Below are positions 50,426-59,348 of a stretch of DNA of 64,000 nt, piece after piece. Location of the stretch: NCBI GenBank assembly GCA_050697555.1, contig JBOHAD010000005.1:1-64000 (forward strand). The letters are read 5' to 3'. A model generated the notes under the pieces. That model was given only the letters and a program-made list of their open reading frames with translations, searched no databases and was not told the origin of the DNA. This stretch comes from DASQWP01 sp050697555. GTDB lineage: Bacteria > Actinomycetota > Thermoleophilia > Gaiellales > Gaiellaceae. Each line of letters opens with the position of its first letter. Position 1 is the first letter of the stretch. The translations under genes were made by a program, and so were the position numbers.

Positions 50426-51440
50426 CGGGCTTCACCCAGCACGCGACGCGGTGGCCGGGTCCGATCTCCTCGAGCGGCGGCTCCTCCTCCAGGCTGCGCT
50501 CGACGGCGAACCGGCAGCGGGGCGCGAACGCGCAGCCGCTCGGGAGCGCGAGGGGGTCGGGCGGCGAGCCCTCGATCGGCGTGAGCCGGTCGGCACGGTC
50601 GCCGGAGAGGCGCAGGATCGACTCGAGCAGGCCGATCGTGTACGGGTGGCGCGGCCCGCGGAAGAGCTCCGCCGTAGGGGCCTCCTCCACGACTTTCCCC
50701 GCGTAGATCACGAGCGTCCGGCTCGTGTAGCTCGCGACGACGCCCATGTTGTGGGTGATGAGGACCATCGCGATGCCGCGCTCGGCGGCGAGCTCGGCCA
50801 GGAGCTCGAGGATCTGCGCCTGGATCGTCACGTCGAGCGCCGTCGTCGGCTCGTCGGCGAGCAGGACGGCGGGCTCGCAGGAGAGCGCCATGGCGATCAT
50901 GACGCGCTGCCGCATCCCGCCCGAGAGCTCGTGCGGGTAGGCGACGAGCCGCCGCTCGGGCGCCGGGATGCCGACCTGGCGCAGGAGGTCGACGGCCCGC
51001 TCCCGGGCCTCGCGCCTCCCGACGCGTAGGTGGGCCTGGATGCCCTCGGTGAGCTGGAGCCCGACCGTCAGCATCGGGTTGAGCGCGGTCGTCGGGTCCT
51101 GGAAGACCATCGCGATCCGGCGTCCCCGGACGCGCTGGATCTCGCGCTCGCCGCAACGAAGGAGGTCGATGCCGTTGAAGTCTGCGTGCCCCTCGACCCG
51201 CGTCGACCCGCGCGGCAGCAGGCGGAGGAGGGAGAGGGCGGTGACGCTCTTGCCGGACCCGCTTTCGCCGACGATGCCGATCGACTCGCCGGAGGCGAGC
51301 GAGAACGTCACGCCGTCGACGGCGCGCAGGACGCCCGCGCCGGTGAGGAAGTGGACGCGCAGGTCGCCCACGTCGAGCAGGGGCCGCTCGGCGAGACCGG
51401 TCGGCGGCGCGTGCGCGCCGGCTTCCTCGGAAGTTCCCAC
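50418..51440 (-). CDS. Peptide/amine ABC importer ATPase (DppD/OppD-like), system 2
   Basis: A 340-residue ATPase: Walker A GESGSGKSV, Q-loop VFQDPTTALNPM, signature ELSGGMRQRVMIAMA, Walker B LLADEPTTALD, switch LITHNMGVV. The GTG start directly follows the stop of the 2Fe-2S subunit gene, so importer and hydroxylase genes share a transcript. Confidence 0.92.
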   Translation of the reverse strand: MGTSEEAGAHAPPTGLAERPLLDVGDLRVHFLTGAGVLRAVDGVTFSLASGESIGIVGESGSGKSVTALSLLRLLPRGSTRVEGHADFNGIDLLRCGEREIQRVRGRRIAMVFQDPTTALNPMLTVGLQLTEGIQAHLRVGRREARERAVDLLRQVGIPAPERRLVAYPHELSGGMRQRVMIAMALSCEPAVLLADEPTTALDVTIQAQILELLAELAAERGIAMVLITHNMGVVASYTSRTLVIYAGKVVEEAPTAELFRGPRHPYTIGLLESILRLSGDRADRLTPIEGSPPDPLALPSGCAFAPRCRFAVERSLEEEPPLEEIGPGHRVACWVKPGG

Positions 51441-51917
51441 CTAGTCCTCCCGGCGCATCGCCGTGGCGGCTGAGCGCACCGAGGCGACGATCGTCGTGTA
51501 GCCGGTGCAGCGGCAGAGGTTCCCGGCGATCGCCTCGCGGATCTCGTCGTCGGACGGGTCCGGGCGGCGGGTGAGCAGGTCGGCAGCGGCCATCACCATC
51601 CCGGGCGTGCAGATGCCGCACTGCGCCCCGTTCTCCTCGACGAAGGCCTGCTGGATCGCGTGGAGCCGCTCGCCGTGCGCGAGCCCCTCGATGGTCACGA
51701 CCTCGCGGCCCTCCACCGTCGGCGCCAGCACGAGGCAAGAGTCGACGGACTTGCCGTCGAGGAGGACCGTGCACGCGCCGCACTCCCCCTCGTCGCAGCC
51801 CTCTTTCGTCCCGGTGAGCTGGAGGCGCTCCCGGAGAGCGCGCAGGAGCGTCTCGCCCGGCTCGACGGCCACGCTCGTCTCCTCGCCGTTCAGCACGAAG
51901 GTGAGGAGGACAGTCAC
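51441..51917 (-). CDS. Molybdenum hydroxylase small subunit (2Fe-2S, CoxS-like)
   Basis: A 158-residue electron-transfer subunit. The plant-type ferredoxin domain has CDEGECGACTVLLDG with a fourth Cys in VDSC; the alpha-helical second domain has CGICTPG and CRCTGY. All eight Cys for two clusters are present. The start overlaps the medium subunit stop. The matching large subunit is at 32332-34629. Confidence 0.93.
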   Translation of the reverse strand: MTVLLTFVLNGEETSVAVEPGETLLRALRERLQLTGTKEGCDEGECGACTVLLDGKSVDSCLVLAPTVEGREVVTIEGLAHGERLHAIQQAFVEENGAQCGICTPGMVMAAADLLTRRPDPSDDEIREAIAGNLCRCTGYTTIVASVRSAATAMRRED

Positions 51918-52801
51918 GCCGGCGCCGCCAGGGCACGCTCGCGGCAGCGTTGCGCCGCGCGTGCGACCATCCCCTCGAGGACGCGGCGCCGGTAGTCCGC
52001 GCTCGCGCGCACGTCGTCAATCGGCGACGCCGCGGCCGCGACCAGGCGGCCCGCCTCCGCCACGGCGTCGTCCTCGAGCCGCGAGCCTACGAGCGCCCGC
52101 TCGGCGTCGTCGGCGCGGTACGGCCGCTCCGACGCCGCGCAGACTGCGATGCGCGCGTCGGCGACCTCGCCGTCGTCGCCGACCTCGCCGTCGTCGGCGA
52201 AGGCGAGCCGCACGGCGAGCCCGACGATCGCGATCTCCATCGCGCGCCGCCGGCCGAGCTTGAGGTACGCCTCTCCGCTCGCCGCGGGCGGCCGCGACAG
52301 CGTCACCGCGGTCACGAGCTCGTCCGGGCGACGGGCCGTCCGCCGCCGGCCGATGAAGAACTCGGCGAGCGGCACGTCGCGCTCTCCGGACGCGCTCCGC
52401 AGCGTCACCCTGGCGTCCGCCAGGAGGAGCGACGGTGGCAGGTCGGCCGCGGGCGAGGCGTTGCAGAGGTTGCCGCCCACCGTGCCGGCGTTCTGCGTCT
52501 GCCAGCCGCCGATCTGCCCCGCGGCCTCCGCGAGTCCGGCGTACTCCATCCGCACGAGCGGGTCGTCCGCGAGCTCGCGGTGCGTCGTCAGCGCGCCGAG
52601 GACGAGCTCCGCGGCGGCCGTGCGGCCGCGCAGCTCGTCGAGGCCGCCGAGGTATACGACATGCTCGGGAGCGATCTCCCGGCGCAGGTACTGGACCACG
52701 ACGTCGGTGCCGCCGGCGAGGACCTGCGCGCGCTCGCCGAGGTCGGCGAGCGTGGCGAGCGCCTCGTCGAGATCGTGCGGCGCGTGGTAGGCGAAGGTCA
52801 C
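51914..52801 (-). CDS. Molybdenum hydroxylase medium subunit (FAD, CoxM-like)
   Basis: A 295-residue FAD-binding subunit with VLAGGTDVVVQ and TVGGNLCNASPAAD, the two FAD-pyrophosphate motifs, and a CO-dehydrogenase-type C-terminal domain. A short acidic repeat (FADDGEVGDDGEVADA) is inserted in the C-terminal domain. GTG start overlaps the SnoaL-like gene; the stop overlaps the small subunit gene. Confidence 0.92.
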   Translation of the reverse strand: MTFAYHAPHDLDEALATLADLGERAQVLAGGTDVVVQYLRREIAPEHVVYLGGLDELRGRTAAAELVLGALTTHRELADDPLVRMEYAGLAEAAGQIGGWQTQNAGTVGGNLCNASPAADLPPSLLLADARVTLRSASGERDVPLAEFFIGRRRTARRPDELVTAVTLSRPPAASGEAYLKLGRRRAMEIAIVGLAVRLAFADDGEVGDDGEVADARIAVCAASERPYRADDAERALVGSRLEDDAVAEAGRLVAAAASPIDDVRASADYRRRVLEGMVARAAQRCRERALAAPA

Positions 52802-53232
52802 GCCTCCGCGGCCGGCGCGAGCGCGTAGCCGAGCTGCTGCGCGATCTGGCCGGAGTCGACGTATGTCCACTGGTTGCAGATCCGCCCGTCCTCCCTCATC
52901 TCGTAGACGAGGCACTCCGGCACCGAGAACCGGCGCCCCGTCGGGGGGATGCCGAGGAAGTCGCCGGTCTGCGTCCCGCTCGCGACGGTGCGCGCGATTA
53001 CCCAGTCGCCGGTGGAGATGAGCTGCTCGATCGCGAGCGTCTCGTCGGGGAAAGCGTCGAAGAGCACCTGGTGGAAGTCGCGGAGCCTCTCCGTGCCTGC
53101 GATCGGCTCCTCGACGTAGGGCTCGTGCAGGACCGCGTCCGCCGCGAAGCAGTCGAGCACGGTCTCGAGGTCGTTGCGGTTGAACGCCTCCACGAGCCGC
53201 CGCACCGTCTCCTCGTTCCGGCCCGGCGCCAC
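52798..53232 (-). CDS. SnoaL/NTF2-like protein, copy 2
   Basis: A 144-residue NTF2-fold protein: TVRRLVEAFNRNDLETVLDC, HEPYVEEPIAGTERLRDFH, PTGRRFSVPECLVYEM and YVDSGQIAQQLGYAL. Clearly paralogous to 36680-37129, which is likewise coupled to an importer unit. GTG start five bases after the next upstream gene. Confidence 0.75.
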   Translation of the reverse strand: MAPGRNEETVRRLVEAFNRNDLETVLDCFAADAVLHEPYVEEPIAGTERLRDFHQVLFDAFPDETLAIEQLISTGDWVIARTVASGTQTGDFLGIPPTGRRFSVPECLVYEMREDGRICNQWTYVDSGQIAQQLGYALAPAAEA

Positions 53233-53237
53233 CGTCC

Positions 53238-53570
53238 TCAGCGCTCCTGCGGGTCGAAGTACACGCGGCAGGAGGCGATGCGGGCGTCATCGCCCAGGAC
53301 GTACACCTCCGTCGCCCGGTGGGGCCGCTCTCCGTCGACGCGCAGCTCGACGACAACGTGGGTCTCGTCGCCGGTGAGCGTCTCGACCGCGAGCCTCGTC
53401 CCGTGCGCGGCGGCGAGGGCGGCGACCACCGTGTCGCGGCCCGCGACGTCGCCGCGCAGGCAGTCCCAGTAGCGGACATCGTCCGCGAGGAGGTGGGCGG
53501 CGCGATCGTCGGCGCGCGCGTTCCGCGCCTCGACGAGGCGCTCAACCAGCTCCTTCGGGCGGCGGCTCAC
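53238..53570 (-). CDS. SnoaL/NTF2-like protein, copy 3
   Basis: A 110-residue NTF2-fold protein: ELVERLVEARNARADDRAAHL, VRYWDCLRGDVAGRDTVVAA, RATEVYVLGDDARIASCRVYF. First gene of the leftward unit running through the hydroxylase and importer 2 ATPases. Operator site B lies 19 bases before its ATG. Confidence 0.7.
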   Translation of the reverse strand: MSRRPKELVERLVEARNARADDRAAHLLADDVRYWDCLRGDVAGRDTVVAALAAAHGTRLAVETLTGDETHVVVELRVDGERPHRATEVYVLGDDARIASCRVYFDPQER

Positions 53571-53588
53571 CGGCCGCCCTCACGAGAC

Positions 53589-53605
53589 TTGAAACACCGT
53601 CTCAA
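53589..53605. promoter_or_regulatory. Regional operator, site B (before the SnoaL-hydroxylase-ATPase unit)
   Basis: TTGAAACACCGTCTCAA, followed at 53611-53625 by CGCGAGCGTTCCAGA, the same 15-mer at the same distance as beside site A. The conserved pair indicates one promoter-operator design at both units. Confidence 0.7.
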
Positions 53606-53639
53606 ATCAACGCGAGCGTTCCAGAGGAGCGTCCGCGTG

Positions 53640-54431
53640 TCAAGCGTCTACCGACGCCGCCATCCCGTGTCCGACGGCAGCGGAGACGGCGTCCGCTTGG
53701 CTCCGGACGAGCTCCCCAAGCTCGGCGAAGCGCTCGGGCGTCACCCGCTGGGCCGGGCCGGCGACGCTGACGCCGGCGGCGACACGGCCCGAGTGGTCGA
53801 ACACCGGCGCGCCGACGCAGCGGATCCCCTCCTCGTTCTCGACGTCGTCGGTGGAGTAGCCCCGCGCGCGGATCCGGCGCAGTTCCTCGCGCAGGTCGTC
53901 CCGGTCGACGATCGTGCGCTCTGTACGCGGGACGAGGCGGGCGGGCAGGTGGTCGTCGAGCTCGTCCTCGGGCAGGAAGGCGAGGACCGCCTTGCCGATC
54001 CCCGTCGAGTAGGCAGGCATCGTGTCGCCGACCCGGCTGAACATCCGCACCGCCTGTGGGCTCTCGACCTTCTCGATGTAGACGACCTCGGTCCCCGAGA
54101 GCGTGCCGAGGTGAACGGTCTCGCCCGTGCCGGCGGCGAGCCGGCGCAGCACCGGCAAGGCCTCGCGCCGCAGGTCGAGGCGCTCGAGGAACGCCATGCC
54201 GAGGCGCAGGTTCGTGATGCCGAGCGAGTAGAGGCCGCGCTCCTTGTCGACGCGGAGGAAGTCACGCCTCGTCAGCGTGCGCAGGATGCGGTGCGTGGTC
54301 GGCTTCGAGTACCCGAGGATCGCGCTGCACTCGGCGAGCGTCAGCCCGCGGTCGCCGTTCCGGCCGACTTCGAGCAGCACGTTGAGCGCGCGGTCGAGGG
54401 TCTGCGAGCCTGCGATCGGCCCGTCGCTCAT
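53640..54431 (-). CDS. IclR family transcriptional regulator
   Basis: A 263-residue regulator. The winged HTH (about 8-70) contains LTLAECSAILGYSKPTTHRILRTL; the GAF-like effector domain has GETVHLGTLSGTEVVYIEKV, AYSTGIGKAVLAFL and GYSTDDVENEEGIRCVGAPV, all IclR landmarks. Located between site B and a perfect inverted repeat at 54492-54510, divergent from the aminotransferase. The best candidate to bind the regional operators, though which sequence it binds is unproven. Confidence 0.93.
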   Translation of the reverse strand: MSDGPIAGSQTLDRALNVLLEVGRNGDRGLTLAECSAILGYSKPTTHRILRTLTRRDFLRVDKERGLYSLGITNLRLGMAFLERLDLRREALPVLRRLAAGTGETVHLGTLSGTEVVYIEKVESPQAVRMFSRVGDTMPAYSTGIGKAVLAFLPEDELDDHLPARLVPRTERTIVDRDDLREELRRIRARGYSTDDVENEEGIRCVGAPVFDHSGRVAAGVSVAGPAQRVTPERFAELGELVRSQADAVSAAVGHGMAASVDA

Positions 54432-54491
54432 TCGCCCCCCCTAGGGAGATCTGTCTGCATGGACACGATGGTACGCTCCGAAACCCCCTCT

Positions 54492-54510
54492 GGTGAAACA
54501 GCTTTTCACC
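54492..54510. promoter_or_regulatory. Inverted repeat in the IclR-aminotransferase promoter
   Basis: GGTGAAA-CAGCT-TTTCACC, a perfect 7-bp inverted repeat with a 5-base spacer, 24 bases before the aminotransferase ATG and 61 bases from the IclR ATG. Position suits IclR autoregulation. Its sequence differs from the five regional operators. Confidence 0.6.
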
Positions 54511-54533
54511 CCATCGGCTTTCGCGCCAGTCGG

Positions 54534-55721
54534 ATGAGACCGCCCGCCCATGCCATCGTGGCGATGCCTCGCTCGGGCATCCGTGAGGTGATGGAAATCG
54601 CGACCCGGCGCGGCGACGCCCTCCACCTTGAGATTGGCGAGCCGGACTTCCAGACGCCGCCGCACGTGGTCGAGGCGGCGGCGCGGGCGATCGCGGACGG
54701 GTTCACGAAGTACACGCTGAACCGCGGCCTCGTCTCGCTGCGCGAGGCTCTGGCCGCGAAGCTCGCCGCCGCGAACGGCATCGACGTAACCGCCGAGGAT
54801 GTCGTCGTCACGACCGGCGGCATCACGGGGCTCTATGAGTCGCTCCTCGCCGTCGTCGAGCCCGGCGAGGCGATCCTTGTCCCCGATCCGGGCTGGCCCA
54901 ACTACGAGATGATCGCATGCGCACTCGGCGCCGAGGTGGTGCGCTACCCGCTCGACCCGGAGGCGGGCTACGAGCCCGACCTCGAGCGGCTCTCCGAGCT
55001 CGCGCGCCGGCCGGGCGCGAAGGCGCTCGTGGTCAACAGCCCCGGCAACCCGACCGGCGCGGTCTGGTCGCGCGGCATGGTCGAGCGCGTGGTAGAGATC
55101 GCCCGCGCGGCCGACCTCTACCTCGTCAGCGACGAGGTCTACGAGGAGATCGTCTTCGAGGGCGAGCACGTGAGCCCGGCCAGCCTCGACCCGGACGGTC
55201 GCGTCCTCAGCGTCTTCTCCTTCTCGAAGACGTACGCGATGACGGGCTGGCGCGTCGGGTATGTCGCCGCGGCGCCGGAGATCGCGGACCTCGTCGCGAA
55301 GATCCAGGAGCCACTGATCAGCTGCGCGACCGCGTTCGCGCAGAAGGCGGCCGAGGTCGCGCTCACGGGGCCGCAGGACTGCGTCGCCGAGATGCGGGAC
55401 GCCTACCGCAGCCGGCGCGACCTTGCCGTCGCCCGCCTCCGGGAGGCGGGGCTCCTCGTCAACGAGCCGCATGGCGCGTTCTACGTCTTCGCGGACATCG
55501 GCCGGGCGACCGCCGAGACCTACCCGTTCGCCCGCTGGCTCGTCGCCGAGCACGGCGTCGCTGTCGCCCCGGGCGAGACATTCGGCCCGGGCGGTCGCGG
55601 CCTCGTGCGGCTCTCGCTCGCCGCGCCGCCGGCCGTCCTCGAGGCGGGCATCGATCGCCTCGCGGCGGCGGTGGACGCCTACCCGGCGGGGCTCGCCGCC
55701 GACGTCCAGTCGACGTCGTAG
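54534..55721 (+). CDS. Class I/II PLP-dependent aminotransferase
   Basis: A 395-residue fold-type I aminotransferase: EIGEPDFQTPPHVVEAAARA near the N-terminus, NSPGNPTGAVW, the PLP Lys in SFSKTYAMTGWRVGY, and the substrate carboxylate Arg in LVRLSLAAPP. ATG 54534 gives MRPPAHAIVAMPRSG, the usual start. Related to aspartate/alanine aminotransferases; the amino acid is unknown. Divergent from IclR. Its last 43 bases overlap the end of the DUF917 gene. Confidence 0.9.
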   Translation: MRPPAHAIVAMPRSGIREVMEIATRRGDALHLEIGEPDFQTPPHVVEAAARAIADGFTKYTLNRGLVSLREALAAKLAAANGIDVTAEDVVVTTGGITGLYESLLAVVEPGEAILVPDPGWPNYEMIACALGAEVVRYPLDPEAGYEPDLERLSELARRPGAKALVVNSPGNPTGAVWSRGMVERVVEIARAADLYLVSDEVYEEIVFEGEHVSPASLDPDGRVLSVFSFSKTYAMTGWRVGYVAAAPEIADLVAKIQEPLISCATAFAQKAAEVALTGPQDCVAEMRDAYRSRRDLAVARLREAGLLVNEPHGAFYVFADIGRATAETYPFARWLVAEHGVAVAPGETFGPGGRGLVRLSLAAPPAVLEAGIDRLAAAVDAYPAGLAADVQSTS

Positions 55722-56782
55722 CCGAAGGCGCGAGGCCCCACCCACCGCAGCGCCTCGGGCGTCGTCAGCCGTGGCGACGGCGGGATGACGAGCACCTCGA
55801 CGCGGAATCCGAAGCGGACGAGCTCGGTCGTCACGGGCTCGGCCGTCTCGGCGTCGACGAGGGTGATGAGGTCGGGCACAACCGCGAGCAGCTCCTCGCC
55901 CCGGCGCACGACGAGGTTCTCGTTCTGGAACTCCACCTCGAGCGGCCCGCCGACGTCTGCGTCAAAGGCCTCGAGGCGGATGGTGCCCCGCGCGAACCCG
56001 CCGGCCGTGCGTCGCTCGACATCCACGACCTTGCCGCGGAACAGGCGCCTGCCGCCCGTGACCGCGAGCAGGGCGTCCAAGGGGTCGGCGCCCTCCCGGC
56101 GCGCGTCCGCGACCGCCTCGCCGAGGCGCTTCGCAAACGAAAGCGTCCGCGGCACGCAGGTGGCGCGCGCGTGCGCGCCGTCCATCGGCGTCATGGCGAG
56201 CCCAGCGTGAGCGCCCATCTCGACAGTGAGCGCTCGGGCGAGCCGCTCGAGCTCGGCCGGGCCGCCGGCGCGGCTGACGACGACGCAGTTGCCGTGGTCG
56301 TCGGCGAGCGCGGCCGGTGCGACCACCCCGCCGTAGATGAGGTACGTGACCATCGAGAGCTCTGGGAACGCGCGCCCCATGCCGTCGCCGTCGAGCACGG
56401 GTACGCCGAGCGTCGCACCCGCGACGAGCGCGCTCATGGAGTTGCCGCCGCCCATTTCGAGTGGGGCGACCACGTCGACGCGGCAGCCCAGGTGCTCCTC
56501 GAGCGCCCGCGCCGCCTCGGCCTCCTCCTCGCCCTGCGGCAACTTCTCGTAGCTCACCACGGGGGACCCCATTCCGCCCGAGGCGACGAGGAGCGCGTCG
56601 TCGGGAAGGCCGTCCGGATCGATGACGAGGAGGCGCCCACCGCGGCGCATGACCTCGCGCGCCCGAAGCATCCCCAGGTACGGGTTCCCGCCGCCGCCCG
56701 TCCCCAAGATCGCGGCGCCGTTTGCGATCGCCTCGAGGTCATCCTCGCGGACCTCCCATGCAGGGTCGATGTTGACATCCAT
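55679..56782 (-). CDS. DUF917 protein (S-methyl-thiohydantoin desulfurase-like)
   Basis: A 367-residue two-domain DUF917 protein: AIANGAAILGTGGGGNPYLG, ASGGMGSPVVSYEKLP, EMGGGNSMSALVAG and PDLITLVDAETAEPVTTEL. Some family members act on thiohydantoins, and DUF917 genes commonly neighbour hydantoinase/oxoprolinase genes, as here (HyuA at 61067-62638). Function by family only. ATG chosen at MDVNIDPAW. Confidence 0.82.
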   Translation of the reverse strand: MDVNIDPAWEVREDDLEAIANGAAILGTGGGGNPYLGMLRAREVMRRGGRLLVIDPDGLPDDALLVASGGMGSPVVSYEKLPQGEEEAEAARALEEHLGCRVDVVAPLEMGGGNSMSALVAGATLGVPVLDGDGMGRAFPELSMVTYLIYGGVVAPAALADDHGNCVVVSRAGGPAELERLARALTVEMGAHAGLAMTPMDGAHARATCVPRTLSFAKRLGEAVADARREGADPLDALLAVTGGRRLFRGKVVDVERRTAGGFARGTIRLEAFDADVGGPLEVEFQNENLVVRRGEELLAVVPDLITLVDAETAEPVTTELVRFGFRVEVLVIPPSPRLTTPEALRWVGPRAFGYDVDWTSAASPAG

Positions 56783-56813
56783 TCGGGCCGCGCAGTATGA
56801 GTTAGGGCGCAGG

Positions 56814-57175
56814 ATGACGTCGGCAGCAGCAGCCGTTGGCCGGCAGCGCGGGGGTCGCCTGCGTCGCCGTCTCACGCCCTACGCGATGTCCGCGCCGGCC
56901 GTCGCCCTGCTCGTCCTCTTCTTCCTCGTCGGCTCGCACTGGCGCCGTCGGCCACGCAGACGACAGACAGCGCGAACGCCTTCGCCGCCACGGTCGAGTT
57001 CGTGAACTACCTCGGAAGCACGATCCAGTACCTCTGCTCCGTCGACGGCCGGACGCTCGTCGTCGCGCGGCAGAACGACGCGTCCGCCCCGCCCGTGCGA
57101 ACCGGCGACCAGGTGGTCGTGAGCTTCGCGCCCGAGGACTGCCTCTGCCTGAAGGCGGCTCCGGACGGCGCCTAG
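56814..57175 (+). pseudogene. Deletion scar: polyamine-type ABC permease start joined to ATPase end
   Basis: From ATG 56814 the frame reads a short Arg-rich head, RRLTPYAMSAPAVALLVLFF, then LVGSHW: the typical N-terminus of a PotB-like ABC permease. Around 56930-56960 this is lost. In another frame VEFVNYLGSTIQYLCSVDG and GDQVVVSFAPEDC (56993-57144) match the TOBE-type C-terminus of a PotA-like ATPase, ending at 57175. The middle of both genes is missing. Best explained as a deletion that fused remnants of a spermidine/putrescine-type transporter. Confidence 0.6.
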
Positions 57176-59346
57176 CCCTGGACAGCCGCCTCCTCGATGT
57201 CGTAGATCTGCCGGCCGTCGAGGCGGTAGTCCTCGTCGCCACCGTCGACGAGGCGCCGCTCGCGGACGAACGGGAGGGCCGTCCTCGGGTCGGGTGAGTC
57301 GATCTCGCGCGCCAGCCGATGCCCGCTGAAAATCGCCTCGGCGATGAAACCCGGCGCGTAGCAGTCGCCCACCTGGTAGAGGCCCGCGATCCCGGCCTCC
57401 GCGAGCCGCTCCGGCTGCTCGTCGAGCTCGCGGAAGAGCGCGTCGTCGGGAATGCGCTGCGTGACGAGGACGACACTGTCCACGTCTCGGTCGTGCTCGC
57501 GCGCGTCCCAGACCGAGAGCGTCGTCGCGCGGCCTGGCTCGACCCCCGTGAGGATCTGCTCGGTCACGACCTCGACGCCGAGCGCGCGCAGGCCGCGGTT
57601 CAGCCGGGGTGCCTCGAGCGTCTGCTGCGTGTAGGGCGCCATCGACGCGAACGGCGCCACGTAGGTCACACTGTGGCCCTCGCGCGCGAGCTTCTCGGCC
57701 ATGCCGACCGCCATGAAGTAACCGTCGGTGTCGTAGACGAGGACGCGCTCCCCAGCCGGCTTGCCGTCGACCATGACCTGCTCGGGCGTGAGCACGTGCG
57801 GGAGCGAGGCGTCGGCGCCGCGGATCGGCGCCTGCGTCGGGCCGTTGAGCCCGTCACCCACCCAGTGCGACCCGGTCGAGACCACGACGAGCTCGGCGCC
57901 GTAGTCGAGCACATCGTCCGCCGCGAGCCGCGCGTTCGGGATCACCTCGACGTTCTTCAGGAGGTCGAGCTGGACGCGGCGATAGTTGACGATACGCCCC
58001 CACTCGCCGAGCCCCGGAAGCTGCGGGATCCACCGCATCGTGCCGCCGACGTCGGGCCCGGCCTCGACGAGGTGCACGCGCCGCATGCCGCGCTTGCCGA
58101 GTACGACCGCGCACTCCATCCCGGCCGGTCCGGCGCCGACGACGAGGACGTCGTTGTCGGCGTTCTTGGCCCGCGAGAACCGCTCGGGATGCCACCCGCG
58201 GCGGAACTCCTCGCCGACGGTGGCGTTCTGCGTGCAGATGATCGCCGGCCCCGCGATCTGCCAGCGCGCGATGCACATGTTGCAGCCGATGCACTCCCGG
58301 ATCTCGCCGAAGCGGCCCTCCTCGATCTTCTTCGGGATGAACGGGTCGGCGATCGACGGGCGTGCCGCCCCGATGATGTCGCACTGGCCGCTCCGGACGA
58401 CCTCGACCATCGTGTCCGGGTTCGTGAACCGGCCCACGTTCATGACCGGCTTCGCGGTGTGCTTCTTCACGTCGGCCGTGTAGCGCGACTCGTGGTTCTC
58501 CGGGTGCGTCCGCGAGGGCGCTGCGTTTTCGCCCCACTCCGCCGCCCAGCCGCACTGGATGTCCCACAAGTCGACGAGGTGGTCGGCGTGCTGGATGAAG
58601 CGAAGGCCATCACCGTGCGCCCGCAGGCCCTGGTCGCCGAGGCCCTCGGGGAAAGGCAGGGTGTCGAGGCCGTAGCGGACCGTGATCGCGCAGTCGTCGC
58701 CGACCGCCTCGCGCAGGAGCTCGAGCGCCTCGATCGAGTAGCGGGCGCGGTTCTCGAAGCGGCCGCCGTACTCGTCGGTGCGCGTGTTGAAGAGCGGCAT
58801 TAGGAGCTGGTGCGGCAGGCCGTTCGCCATCGCGATGTAGAACGTGACGACGTCGAACCCGGCGGCGCGGGCCCGCCTCGCCGCCCGGACGAAGTCGAGC
58901 TGGGTGTCGCGGAGCTCGCGCTTCGTCATCGCGTGCGGCGTACGCAGATGGTCGAATTTGCTCTGCACGTGGGTGAGGTTCCGGGGCGGCGTCCGCGTCT
59001 CGTGCGCCGGGACGTCGCCCGGGCCGTGGACGAGCTCGACCGCGGCGAGGGCCCCATGCTCGTGGACTGCGTCGCACATGACGGCGAGGTTCCGAACGTC
59101 TCCCTCGTCCCACAGGCGCGCGCCCACCCGGTGGAAGTCGTCGCTGTCGGGCGCGACGGAGCAGTATTCGGTCGAGACGACGGCCCAGCCCCCCTCCGCC
59201 TTCATCGCGCGGAGCTGCGCCTGGAGGCCGGGCTTCTCCGAGCCGGCGCCTGAGCAGTGGGCCGACTGGTAAAAGCGGTTCCGCATCGTCTTCGGCCCGA
59301 TCTGGACAGGCTCAAAGAGGACGTCGTACTTCGGGTCGCATGCCAC
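57172..59346 (-). CDS. Trimethylamine dehydrogenase-type iron-sulfur flavoprotein
   Basis: A 724-residue Old Yellow Enzyme-type TIM barrel fused to a nucleotide-binding domain. Features diagnostic of trimethylamine, dimethylamine or histamine dehydrogenases are present: the flavinylation Cys in QSAHCSGAGSEKPG, the 4Fe-4S motif CIGCNMCIARW with IICTQNA, and aromatic-bowl residues in TEYCSVAP (Tyr), AEWGENAAPSR (Trp) and CIARW (Trp). LVVGAGPAGMECAVVLG is the ADP-binding fold. It should oxidatively cleave an amine. GTG start; LLM copy 3 begins upstream in the same unit. Confidence 0.88.
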   Translation of the reverse strand: MACDPKYDVLFEPVQIGPKTMRNRFYQSAHCSGAGSEKPGLQAQLRAMKAEGGWAVVSTEYCSVAPDSDDFHRVGARLWDEGDVRNLAVMCDAVHEHGALAAVELVHGPGDVPAHETRTPPRNLTHVQSKFDHLRTPHAMTKRELRDTQLDFVRAARRARAAGFDVVTFYIAMANGLPHQLLMPLFNTRTDEYGGRFENRARYSIEALELLREAVGDDCAITVRYGLDTLPFPEGLGDQGLRAHGDGLRFIQHADHLVDLWDIQCGWAAEWGENAAPSRTHPENHESRYTADVKKHTAKPVMNVGRFTNPDTMVEVVRSGQCDIIGAARPSIADPFIPKKIEEGRFGEIRECIGCNMCIARWQIAGPAIICTQNATVGEEFRRGWHPERFSRAKNADNDVLVVGAGPAGMECAVVLGKRGMRRVHLVEAGPDVGGTMRWIPQLPGLGEWGRIVNYRRVQLDLLKNVEVIPNARLAADDVLDYGAELVVVSTGSHWVGDGLNGPTQAPIRGADASLPHVLTPEQVMVDGKPAGERVLVYDTDGYFMAVGMAEKLAREGHSVTYVAPFASMAPYTQQTLEAPRLNRGLRALGVEVVTEQILTGVEPGRATTLSVWDAREHDRDVDSVVLVTQRIPDDALFRELDEQPERLAEAGIAGLYQVGDCYAPGFIAEAIFSGHRLAREIDSPDPRTALPFVRERRLVDGGDEDYRLDGRQIYDIEEAAVQG

Positions 59347-59348
59347 GT

